DNA of 64,000 nt from Gammaproteobacteria bacterium. GTDB lineage: Bacteria; Pseudomonadota; Gammaproteobacteria; SURF-13. Position numbers and translations under genes: made by a program. Positions 56,210 to 64,000 of the stretch are shown here, piece after piece. The stretch's first letter is position 1. Each line of letters opens with the position of its first letter. The notes under the pieces were generated by a model, which saw only the letters and a list, made by a program, of their open reading frames with translations, had not been told where the DNA came from and made no database searches. The stretch is from positions 2,501 to 66,500 of the forward strand of contig JAUXUQ010000021.1 of the NCBI GenBank assembly GCA_030680605.1, in the 5' to 3' direction.

Positions 56210-57454
56210 ATGTGGCTGCCCGTTGAAATAGCGCTTACCCATCTGCGTAACCGCAAACGCCAGACCCTGGTGTCGGTGCTGGGGGTGGCGATGGGGGTGG
56301 GATTTTTCATCGCCATGGCCGCCTTGATGCAGGGTTTTCACGTCTACTTCATCTCCAAGGTCATCGACGTGTGGCCACACGTCACCATCAAGGATGAATA
56401 CCGCAACGCGCCGCCGCAACCGGTGCAGCGTTTATTCGGCAATGGTGTAGTGACATTGCACGGGCTGAAACCGCGCGAAGAATTGCGCGGCATCAAGGAT
56501 GCCGACACCGTGCTCGCCGAACTCAACCGGCGCAGCGATCTCGCCGCCGCACCTACCCTGCGCGGGCAGGTCTTTCTGCGCTATGGCTCCAAGGATGTCT
56601 CCGCCACCCTGGTCGGCATTGAGATAGAATACGAGCGGCGCGTCAGCCAGCTGGAAAAAGACCTCATCGCCGGCAGCCTTAACGCCCTGCACACAGCTGC
56701 CAACGGCATCATCCTCGGCGACGGCGTGGCGAAAAAGATCGGTGCAGAGTTAAACGACACCTTGTCGGTCATCTCACCTGCAGGCGTCATCCTCAAAATG
56801 AAAGTGGTCGGCATCTTCCGCACCGGCATCACACCCATAGATAATTTCGAATCCTATGCACTGTTGAAGAAGGCGCAAATCCTGCAAGACCGCCCCAACG
56901 TCATCAACCAGATACGCATCCGCCTGAACGACGTCAATCAGGCGCGCAGCATCGCCAGCAGCATCGAGGCCCGCCTCGACTACCGCACCGAGTCGTGGGA
57001 GGAGACCTACGAAAACATCCTCGGCATCTTTGTCATCCAGAACGGCATCATGTACTCCACCGTGGGCGCCATCCTCATCGTCGCGGCATTCGGTATCTTC
57101 AACATCATCTCCACCGTCATCCATGAAAAAACCCGCGACATCGGCATCCTCAAATCCATCGGCTTCGAGGAGCGCGACATCCGCCGCATCTTCCTCATCG
57201 AAGGACTGCTGGTGGGGCTGATCGGTACCCTGCTCGGCTGGGCGCTGGGCTATGGGCTCACGCGCCTGCTCGGCACGATACGCTTCCACATTGAGGGCTT
57301 CGTCACTGCCCAGGGTTTCATCCTGTATTACAGCATCACCCACTACCTCATCGCCGGGGGCTTTGCCATCCTCTCTGCCGCCTTTGCTGCCTGGCTGCCC
57401 GCACGCAAGGCGGCGCACCTCAATCCGGTGGACATCATCCGGGGCGCCGCATGA
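56210..57454 (+). CDS. FtsX-type ABC permease
   Basis: Membrane subunit of the adaptor-permease-ATPase exporter. The 414-residue protein has an N-terminal segment (RQTLVSVLGVAMGVGFFIAMAALMQGFHVYF), a periplasmic domain, and three C-terminal segments (VGAILIVAAFGIFNIISTVIHEKTRDIGILKSIGFEERD, then two more). It resembles DevC/LolE-type permeases more than MacB. ATG 56210 was chosen over TTG 56195 for its GAGG site. It overlaps the ATPase start by ATGA. Confidence 0.9.
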   Translation: MWLPVEIALTHLRNRKRQTLVSVLGVAMGVGFFIAMAALMQGFHVYFISKVIDVWPHVTIKDEYRNAPPQPVQRLFGNGVVTLHGLKPREELRGIKDADTVLAELNRRSDLAAAPTLRGQVFLRYGSKDVSATLVGIEIEYERRVSQLEKDLIAGSLNALHTAANGIILGDGVAKKIGAELNDTLSVISPAGVILKMKVVGIFRTGITPIDNFESYALLKKAQILQDRPNVINQIRIRLNDVNQARSIASSIEARLDYRTESWEETYENILGIFVIQNGIMYSTVGAILIVAAFGIFNIISTVIHEKTRDIGILKSIGFEERDIRRIFLIEGLLVGLIGTLLGWALGYGLTRLLGTIRFHIEGFVTAQGFILYYSITHYLIAGGFAILSAAFAAWLPARKAAHLNPVDIIRGAA

Positions 57455-58140
57455 CGCCCCTGCTCGAAACGCACGGCGTCACCCGCATACTGCCCGGCCC
57501 GCTGCCAGTCACGCTGGTGCGCGACATCAACCTCACCGTATACCCCGGTGAATTCATCGCCATCACCGGGCCCTCGGGCTCCGGCAAATCGTCACTGCTC
57601 TACCTGCTCGGCCTGCTCGACGTGCCGACCCACGGCTCCGTCTACCTCGAAGGCCGCGAGACCTCCCAACTTAGCCGCAGCGAACTCGCCGCATTGCGGC
57701 TGCAAAAGCTCGGCTTTGTATTCCAGTTTCATTTTCTGCTGCCGGAGTTTTCCGTACTGGAAAACGTCATGCTGCCGATGCGCAAACTCGGTACGCGTAG
57801 CGAACCCCAGATGCGCGCCCGCGCCACCGAGATACTCGATGAACTGGGACTGACCCCGGAAATCAAACGCCGGCCCGACCAGATCTCCGGCGGTCAGCGC
57901 CAGCGCGTGGCCATTGCCCGCGCGCTCGCCAACGACCCGCTCATCATTCTCGCCGACGAACCCACCGGCAACCTCGACACCAAAAACGGCCACATCGTGT
58001 TTGACATTTTCAAACGACTGGTAGACGAAAACCGTCAGACCGTGATTACCGTCACCCACGACGCCCAACTCTCCGCCCTCACCCAGCGGCAGATTCATCT
58101 GGTGGACGGCAGTATTGTGGGTGCAGAGAGCAGCCAGTAA
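57451..58140 (+). CDS. LolD-like ABC ATPase
   Basis: ATPase of the second exporter. The 229-residue protein has Walker A GPSGSGKSSLLYLLG, Q-loop FVFQFHFLLPEFSVLENVMLPM, signature ISGGQRQRVAIARALA, Walker [13 protein letters not shown] and the H-loop VTHDAQL. It is coupled to the permease by a 4-base overlap. Whether this set exports a lipid, a peptide or a drug cannot be told. No outer-membrane channel gene is in the operon, so the TolC-like protein at 47-48.6 kb may be shared. Confidence 0.92.
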   Translation: MTPLLETHGVTRILPGPLPVTLVRDINLTVYPGEFIAITGPSGSGKSSLLYLLGLLDVPTHGSVYLEGRETSQLSRSELAALRLQKLGFVFQFHFLLPEFSVLENVMLPMRKLGTRSEPQMRARATEILDELGLTPEIKRRPDQISGGQRQRVAIARALANDPLIILADEPTGNLDTKNGHIVFDIFKRLVDENRQTVITVTHDAQLSALTQRQIHLVDGSIVGAESSQ

Positions 58141-58251
58141 CTGTTTGACGGCGGCACTGGTGAGGCGTAGTTTTTCAAACATTGAAACGGCTCAAATAGT
58201 CGCCCCATCAGGGGCCTACCTCTAGTTAGGTACCACAGACATCCTCATGCA
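58141..58251. other. Gap after the ABC operon, nothing recognised
   Basis: No gene or clear terminator. A weak GCCCC...GGGGC hairpin is near 58202. Confidence 0.35.
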
Positions 58252-59122
58252 ATTCTTTTTTGCGGGGTTCTGGTTGACAGCGTGCAACTAAAGCCACTCG
58301 CACAGAAGATTGACAAGATTATCTCAGGCCATGGCGTCCCGCCTGACGAGGAGATTAAGTGGTCCCCTCGCAAGGGAAGCTGGATATACGAGAACTTGAA
58401 GTGATGAAGCTCGCGCAAGCTGTTACACCTCGATCCTCAGAACTGCAAATGAAACTGGCTGCAAGTCAGTTGTCGCTCTGTGTGACTACGCGATGCGAAA
58501 TATAAAACCAGAATGGGGCTTCGAGCGTTGCGTCACTTACGCGCTCGAACGTGTTTCCACTCACCTGGCCAAGACATCAAATGAAGCCGTAATCATTGCC
58601 GACCGCCCAAGCGGCGGTCACAAGGAGGCAGATGAATTCTTGGCTGCGTTCGTTTAGCATCTTTCTAGCGATCGTAATCATATGTTAGAGAAAACATTTT
58701 CTATCAATATGCTGACGGCACAATCCCGCATGGTGAGGCATCTGCAGTTGGCCGACTTGGTTGTCTCAATTACTGCAGCTATGTTTGCCGGACAGACCAA
58801 ATGGGCATCTCAGTATTTCGAGCTCATCAAAGGCACGTTCATACGTAATGCCCTCGGTTACATCGGTGGCACAGGGGTCAAAGTGTATCCCGACGAACTG
58901 ATCAACTTGTATTACTGGGTTCTTGGGGAGAAGCAATTTTCGAAGGCTGGCAGGGGGCTGCGTGGCCCATACCTGACAAAAATAAGCGCTTTTGCTCCAA
59001 TGACGGCACCTTGCAAATCGATAAGATCAGACTCGATTAATTTTTATTCCTCTGCACCCAGAAAATCAGGCATTGCGTTACATATGTTGTACCCACCACA
59101 AAAAAGGAGGCCACAATGCTGA
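58252..59122 (+). pseudogene. DUF3800 family gene, truncated and frameshifted
   Basis: Three pieces read as one DUF3800 protein. The first frame has ILFCGVLVDSVQLKPLAQKI then WSPRKGSWIYENLK. After a +1 shift near 58400 come EARASCYTSILRTANETG and KSVVALCDYAM. The frame continues to a TAG at 58655, and goes on in the same frame with MLTAQSRMVRHLQLADLVVS and the C-terminal GGTGVKVYPDELINLYYWVL. The usual N-terminal Asp-Glu-Ser-Gly start is missing. The last 30 codons run into a REP-like repeat. Clearly inactive. Confidence 0.65.
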
Positions 59123-59520
59123 CTCATGACAAGAAAATTCAGTTATCACTGCTGTCGCTTCGGCTCACCGTCTTTCTGGTGATGCTGATGTGGACCATCG
59201 ATAAATTCCTTAATCCGGCACACGCCGCCAGTGTCTACGAGACCTTCTACTTTATGCCAGGTCTGGACTCTACTGTGATCTATGCAATCGGGGCACTGGA
59301 GCTTGTACTGTTGCTGCTGTTTCTAATCGGCTACCAGAAGTTCTACACTTACGGTGCGGTGCTGGTACTGCATGCCGTGTCTACCTTGTCGTCCTTCGGC
59401 ATGTATCTGGCGCCGTTTGAAGGCCCGAACCTGTTGTTCTTTGCAGCCTGGCCGATGCTGGCGGCCTGTTTCACACTGTTCCTGCTACGTGACCACGATA
59501 CCCTGTGGAGCACCCACTAA
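59116..59520 (+). CDS. DoxX-like small membrane protein
   Basis: A 134-residue four-helix membrane protein resembling the DoxX/DoxD-like family. Segments are near residues 13-30, 50-70, 75-92 and 105-122, with the LRLTVFLVMLMWTIDKFLNP start typical of this group (R..F..W...K...P). An AAGGAGG ribosome site precedes the ATG. Function unknown. Relatives are linked to thiosulfate:quinone oxidoreductase or redox stress complexes, but no partner is nearby. Confidence 0.78.
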   Translation: MLTHDKKIQLSLLSLRLTVFLVMLMWTIDKFLNPAHAASVYETFYFMPGLDSTVIYAIGALELVLLLLFLIGYQKFYTYGAVLVLHAVSTLSSFGMYLAPFEGPNLLFFAAWPMLAACFTLFLLRDHDTLWSTH

Positions 59521-59541
59521 CTCCACACCACACGCAGATCG

Positions 59542-59576
59542 GTAGGGCGCAATACCCTTCGGTTATTGCGCCCTAC
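59542..59576. repeat. Perfect 13-bp palindrome, REP-like
   Basis: GTAGGGCGCAATA (59542-59554) pairs fully with 59564-59576 around a 9-nt loop. It is the same sequence family as the larger repeat at 43832-43922. It could also end the DoxX-like transcript, though no U-run follows. Confidence 0.75.
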
Positions 59577-59664
59577 GCCCCTGAAGATGACACAAAATCA
59601 GGAGCAGACTAGGACTAGTTTGGCACCTGATAATACTGGCAGGCCACCCTAAGAGGCAGCATCG

Positions 59665-60024
59665 ATGCACGACAAGATCATTGTTTACCAGAAGCCCACC
59701 TGCGGCACATGCAAATCGACACTCGACCTGCTCAAGGAGAGTGGGGAAGAGTTTGAGGCTATTAATTACTACGAGGTGCCTTTGACGGAAGATCAACTGC
59801 GTGGGCTGCTTGTGAAGCTGGGGCTCACTGCGCGCGACATACTGCGCAGCGGTGAACCGCTGGCGCACAGCCTCGGGCTTGCGGAGCGGCAACTCTCTGA
59901 TGATGAGCTGATAAAAATCATGGTGGCAAACCCGGATCTGATTCAGCGCCCGATTGTCGTGCGTGGCAATGAGGCGGTGCTATGCCGCCCGGCGGAGAAC
60001 GTGAACAAGCTGCTGGCGGATTAA
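59665..60024 (+). CDS. ArsC/Spx-family thioredoxin-fold protein
   Basis: A 119-residue ArsC-like protein. The N-terminus has KPTCGTCKSTLDLL, a CxxC in place of the single CxxS active cysteine of classical glutaredoxin-linked arsenate reductases. The rest follows the ArsC pattern (YYEVPLTEDQLRGLLVKLG, PDLIQRPIVVRGNEAVLCRP). With no arsB, arsR or acr3 nearby, a role in arsenate reduction is unproven. A general thiol reductase of the YfgD type is as likely. Its stop overlaps the msrA stop from the opposite strand. Confidence 0.85.
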   Translation: MHDKIIVYQKPTCGTCKSTLDLLKESGEEFEAINYYEVPLTEDQLRGLLVKLGLTARDILRSGEPLAHSLGLAERQLSDDELIKIMVANPDLIQRPIVVRGNEAVLCRPAENVNKLLAD

Positions 60025-60563
60025 GTCTTGAGCCTTGTGCTGTAACGTTCGCGGAGCTTGCTGAGCTTGGGGCTGATTACCATCTGGCAGTAGGGCTGGC
60101 TGTCATTCCGGGCGTAATAGTCCTGGTGGTAGTCCTCGGCGCGGTAAAAGGCGCTGAAGGGTGCAAGCTCGGTAACCAGTGGCGCGCTCCAGATGCCTGC
60201 CGCGCCAATCTCCCGCATCACCTCTTCGGCCTCGGCCTGCTGCTGCGGCGTGTGATAAAAGATCACGGAGCGGTATTGCGTACCGGTGTCGGCGCCCTGC
60301 CGGTTGAGCGTGGTCGGGTCGTGGATGGCAAAGAAGATTTCCAGAATCTCTTTATACGAGATAACAGTTGCATCAAACGTGACCTGCACCACCTCCGCAT
60401 GGCCGGTGCTGCCCTCGCACACTTCGCGGTAGGCCGGATTCTTCACCGTACCGCCGGCATAACCCGACTCCACTTTCTTCACGCCCTTGAGGCTGGCAAA
60501 CACGGCCTCCAGACACCAAAAACAGCCGCCGCCTAGTGTTGCAATTTCAGTGTCCCCGGCCAT
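60021..60563 (-). CDS. msrA: Peptide methionine sulfoxide reductase A
   Basis: Reduces the S form of methionine sulfoxide in proteins. The start at 60563 gives a 180-residue protein of normal length. The upstream frame to 60653 overlaps the DUF1003 gene and lacks similarity. The active site GGGCFWCLEAVF and the blocks SGYAGGTVKNPAYREVC, DPTTLNRQGADTGTQYRSVIFY and YHQDYYARN are all family signatures. It starts 5 bp after the DUF1003 stop, so it is probably cotranscribed. Confidence 0.95.
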   Translation of the reverse strand: MAGDTEIATLGGGCFWCLEAVFASLKGVKKVESGYAGGTVKNPAYREVCEGSTGHAEVVQVTFDATVISYKEILEIFFAIHDPTTLNRQGADTGTQYRSVIFYHTPQQQAEAEEVMREIGAAGIWSAPLVTELAPFSAFYRAEDYHQDYYARNDSQPYCQMVISPKLSKLRERYSTRLKT

Positions 60564-60568
60564 ACGCG

Positions 60569-61288
60569 CTATTCGTTCCTCAGCGGCGTCCTGCGCGCGA
60601 AGTCCTGCATGGTGTCGAGCTGGATGCGCTGGATTTCCAGCAGGCGCTGCCATTGACGCGTCATCAGCAAGTCCATCTTTCCGCTCAAGTGGCGTATCTC
60701 CAGCTCCGCCTTCAGGTTCACCTGATAGTCATGTTCCGCGTGCAGGCGATCTTTGGACTCCTGGCGGTTCTGGCTCATCATGATGATGGGCGCCTGTAGC
60801 GCTGCGATGCACGACAGCACGAGATTGAGCAGGATAAAGGGATAGGGGTCGAAGGGGCCGGACAACAAAAACCCGACGTTGAAGGCTATCCAGATTCCCA
60901 TCACAGTGAGAAACGTAATGATGAAGCCCCAACTCCCGCCGAACTCGGCGACCTTGTCCGCAAGGCGCTCGCCCAGGGTGAGTTGCTGCTCAAATTCAAG
61001 ATTAATATTTTTGGCCAGCACCTCGTGCTCGCGCAGGCTTTCCAGCACCTCGTGTTCGAGCGTGGAAAGCTCGCCCTTCTGCAACTCAAGCACGTCTTCC
61101 ACATATTCGGTGCGGAAATGATTGAGGCAGTCGGAACAGATCAAGCCGTGCGCAGGCCATTCGGGGCGCTTGCGCAGGATGAGGTCCTCTACCGGGCCGT
61201 AGACCAGCTCACGGTTGACGGCCTCATCCTGCGGTTTCTGTTGCCCACAGATCGGGCAGGGGAACAGGCTGCTCTCGGCGAGCGGCAC
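60569..61288 (-). CDS. DUF1003 membrane protein with zinc-ribbon-like N-terminus
   Basis: A 239-residue protein of unknown function. An N-terminal cysteine-rich part (FPCPICGQQKP and LICSDCLNHF) looks like a split zinc ribbon. It is followed by the DUF1003 core (LTLGERLADKVAEFGGSWGFIITF) with two membrane segments, then a charged helix (SQNRQESKDRLHAEHDYQVNLKAELEIRHL). The start is a GTG that overlaps the SET-domain stop by one base. Confidence 0.86.
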   Translation of the reverse strand: MPLAESSLFPCPICGQQKPQDEAVNRELVYGPVEDLILRKRPEWPAHGLICSDCLNHFRTEYVEDVLELQKGELSTLEHEVLESLREHEVLAKNINLEFEQQLTLGERLADKVAEFGGSWGFIITFLTVMGIWIAFNVGFLLSGPFDPYPFILLNLVLSCIAALQAPIIMMSQNRQESKDRLHAEHDYQVNLKAELEIRHLSGKMDLLMTRQWQRLLEIQRIQLDTMQDFARRTPLRNE

Positions 61289-61761
61289 TATATGGCCTGC
61301 TTCAGAGCAGCTTGCCCATGCTGCAGGCGGAGATACGGCAACAGCCAGGGGGTGAGGCGCTGCTGTTCGGCCAAGTCCAGGTGACGAAATGACAGCACCA
61401 CGCTACGGCAGTTCGCCGCGCCACAGCAACACGGGAAGCCTGCAAAGTCTTCCTCGTCTATCGCCGTACTGTAGTCCCAGGTGATTTCCTCGTCGCACGC
61501 AATGTCACGCAGCGCAACCAGCGCGAGTCCCTTGCCAAAACCGGCGTTCGGGTTGCAGCTGTGGTTGACATAGTCGTCGGCCTCACCTGAGGCGCCGAGA
61601 TAGAGGTTATCGCCAATCTGGAGGTGGTAGTCATCGGGTGTGAACTGCCCGCGCTGTATCAGCGGACCGGTGAAGGTGAGTATCTCATCGCCCGCCGCAA
61701 TCGCCGCTGCCGCAAACACACCCCTGCCATGCTGCGCACTGATTTTGACGCGTATTTTCAT
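61288..61761 (-). CDS. SET-domain protein (putative lysine methyltransferase)
   Basis: A 157-residue single SET domain, probably a protein-lysine methyltransferase with unknown target. It has an N-terminal strand pair (SAQHGRGVFAAAAIAAGDEIL). The SAM-binding NHSCNPNAGF pseudoknot motif, EEITWDYST with the catalytic tyrosine, and a post-SET-like cysteine cluster (FPCCCGAANCR) follow. Small bacterial SET proteins are scattered across lineages. The start at 61761 follows the hemF stop by 4 bp with a GTGAGG site, so it is in an operon with hemF. Confidence 0.85.
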   Translation of the reverse strand: MKIRVKISAQHGRGVFAAAAIAAGDEILTFTGPLIQRGQFTPDDYHLQIGDNLYLGASGEADDYVNHSCNPNAGFGKGLALVALRDIACDEEITWDYSTAIDEEDFAGFPCCCGAANCRSVVLSFRHLDLAEQQRLTPWLLPYLRLQHGQAALKQAI

Positions 61762-61765
61762 GGCC

Positions 61766-62903
<1,138 letters not shown>

Positions 62904-63650
62904 TCAGGCCCAGTCACCCCACAGGGTTTGCATCGCGGCAAGCGCGGCGGCGGGTACGGTCTCCGTACGCAGGATGCGCGGCCCCAGACGCACACCGGTA
63001 AAACCGGACTGTTTGGCATGCATCACTTCCAGATTACTCAGGCCGCCCTCAGGCCCGACCAGCAAAACGATGTCGCCCTGCGGCGGCGGCAACTGCCGCA
63101 GCGTGGCGTGTGCCAGCGGGTCGAGCACCAGCCTGACGTCTGCATTTACCGCAGCCAGCCAGTCGGAAAAGGTCTGCGGCGCCTCCACCACCGGCACCCG
63201 CACCCGCCCCGACTGCTCGCAGGCGGACGTCGCCACGCCCTGCCAGTGGGCGACCCGTTTGCCTTTGCGTTCATCCTGCAGCTTGACCGCGCAAAACTCG
63301 GTGATCAGCGGCACGATACGCGTTACACCCAGCTCCGCCGCCTTCTGCACCGCGTAGTCCATACGCTCCCCGCGCGAAATGGCCTGCGCCAGCGTAATGT
63401 GCAGCGGCGACTCGGTTGTGCGTGCCACAAATTCGCCTACCTGCACCACAGCGGTGGCACCCTGTACACCCTGCAGCGTGCACGGGTATTCGCCGTGCTG
63501 CTGGCCGACCGGCTCGCCGTTAAACAACAGCAGCGGATCACCCACCTCCAGACGCAGCACGCGCAGCACATGTTGCGCGGCCTGTTTGTCGAGCGTGACG
63601 ATGGCGCCGCTGGCGAGTAGCGCGGGGAAATAAATACGCGGCAGGGTCAC
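62904..63650 (-). CDS. rsmE: 16S rRNA (uracil(1498)-N3)-methyltransferase
   Basis: SPOUT-class methyltransferase acting on helix 44 of 16S rRNA. The start is taken as GTG 63650, giving TLPRIYFPALLASGAIVTL, the usual N-terminal PUA-like start. The longer frame to 63860 overlaps the NfeD-like gene. The 248-residue protein has ERMDYAVQKAAELGVTRIVPLITEFCAVKL and the SAM-knot motifs DIVLLVGPEGGLSNLEV and RLGPRILRTETVPAAALAAMQ. The start overlaps the upstream gene's stop (GTGA). Confidence 0.95.
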   Translation of the reverse strand: MTLPRIYFPALLASGAIVTLDKQAAQHVLRVLRLEVGDPLLLFNGEPVGQQHGEYPCTLQGVQGATAVVQVGEFVARTTESPLHITLAQAISRGERMDYAVQKAAELGVTRIVPLITEFCAVKLQDERKGKRVAHWQGVATSACEQSGRVRVPVVEAPQTFSDWLAAVNADVRLVLDPLAHATLRQLPPPQGDIVLLVGPEGGLSNLEVMHAKQSGFTGVRLGPRILRTETVPAAALAAMQTLWGDWA

Positions 63651-63886
63651 ACCGCAAAACGCCTGAGATAAAAACGCCAGAGCAGGATGGCCAGCGCGGC
63701 GAGTACGGCGAACAGCGCCAACTGGTACAGAATGCCCAGCGGCATAAACAGCAAAATCAGGCCCGTCACGCCTGCCGCCACGCCCAGGCAGAGGAAAAAC
63801 AGCCCCGGCGTGGCAAACTCCAGCAGCACCAGCACTGCTGCGACGATCCACCAATGCCAATACTCTATAGCCTCAAACGGCAACAT
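63647..63886 (-). CDS. Short NfeD-like membrane protein
   Basis: A 79-residue protein with three membrane segments (YWHWWIVAAVLVLLEFATPGLFFLCLG, AAGVTGLILLFMPL, LALFAVLAALAILLWRF), matching the membrane half of NfeD/YbbJ proteins. The OB-fold domain that normally follows is absent. The frame stops right after the third segment, where rsmE begins. A strong GGAGG site precedes the ATG. It may be a natural short form or a gene truncated at its 3' end. No stomatin-like partner is in view. Confidence 0.75.
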   Translation of the reverse strand: MLPFEAIEYWHWWIVAAVLVLLEFATPGLFFLCLGVAAGVTGLILLFMPLGILYQLALFAVLAALAILLWRFYLRRFAV

Positions 63887-63954
63887 GCGCCTCCTCCAGC
63901 CAACAGCCTGTTACGCGGCTTCCGAGTATAACCGGGATTGCGTAGAATAGGCCC

Positions 63955-64000
63955 ATGCACACCGCGCTAAAACCACCCAAGCCACTGCTGCGTCACGCGG
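63955..64000 (+). CDS. Start of an unidentified plus-strand gene (cut by window edge)
   Basis: An ATG at 63955 opens a frame (MHTALKPPKPLLRHA) that runs off the window. A TAGAAT box lies about 10 bases upstream and could be a promoter -10 element. Only 15 residues are visible, so no product is named. Confidence 0.35.
   Translation, partial: MHTALKPPKPLLRHA

Noticed and set aside
56774-57418. A minus-strand Asp/Glu-rich frame opposite the ABC permease
   Set aside because: Acidic low-complexity shadow of a membrane protein read antisense.
59665-60024. ArsC-like gene as part of an arsenic resistance operon
   Set aside because: No arsR, arsB or acr3 nearby, and the active site has CxxC, so arsenate reduction is not supported.

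Overview
The window is a roughly 60% GC chromosomal segment of a gammaproteobacterium. The neighbourhoods are typical of that class: tyrS / M23 peptidase / anmK, divergent ybbA-tesA, bamD-glnB-nadE-sucDC, pilSR, the lepA-lepB-DUF4845-rnc-era-recO-pdxJ-acpS string, and rng-yhdP. A short citrate synthase, a PP0621-type small protein and many palindromic repeats point to a free-living, possibly Chromatiales-like or sulfur-oxidiser-like lineage. The species cannot be fixed from this sequence alone. I see no rRNA, tRNA or CRISPR array.

Layout. 0-11 kb: tyrS (cut by the window edge), an M23 murein peptidase coupled to anmK, citrate synthase, erpA, argC, a lytic transglycosylase, a DUF4399 lipoprotein, and the YbbA/YbbP ABC system divergent from tesA. 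11-13.8 kb: an accessory stretch with a group II intron 3' remnant, an exported beta-rich protein, a decayed toxin-antitoxin pair, fpr and a palindromic MITE. 13.8-25.7 kb: core genes (mutarotase-like protein, ZIP transporter, pgeF, rluD, bamD, glnB, nadE, sucCD, pilSR). 25.7-34.1 kb: a mosaic accessory region. It holds a cupin gene bounded by a duplicated pilR 3' end, an mscS gene, a DUF2235 gene between direct repeats, a nonsense-broken membrane gene, a pyrimidine-dimer glycosylase next to an attC-like site that overlaps a universal-stress-protein stop codon, a Kef-type antiporter, IS110 and IS3 remnants, and a REP-associated transposase inside its own REP units.

34.1-43.7 kb: a long minus-strand housekeeping run, rlmD alone and then exonuclease-cysM-acpS-pdxJ-recO-era-rnc-DUF4845-lepB-lepA, with many 1-8 bp overlaps that suggest coupled translation. 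44-48.6 kb: a complete tripartite MacAB-TolC-like exporter with the ATPase and permease on separate genes, preceded by a lipoprotein cytochrome c. 49-54.8 kb: yhdP and rng. 55-58.1 kb: a second adaptor-permease-ATPase exporter. 58.2-64 kb: a decayed DUF3800 gene, a DoxX-like protein, an ArsC-like protein, msrA, a DUF1003 protein, a SET-domain protein, hemF, rsmE and a short NfeD-like protein.

The most noteworthy non-gene signal is a set of dispersed repeats. One MITE family (intact at 62749-62903) has its right end exactly at the start codons of pilR and of an ABC permease, where it supplies the Shine-Dalgarno sequence. Other signals are the duplicated-end insertion behind pilR, the cassette-like attC site, and a palindrome that now encodes the C-terminus of SucC. 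I did not find a convincing large novel multi-gene defence or metabolic system.
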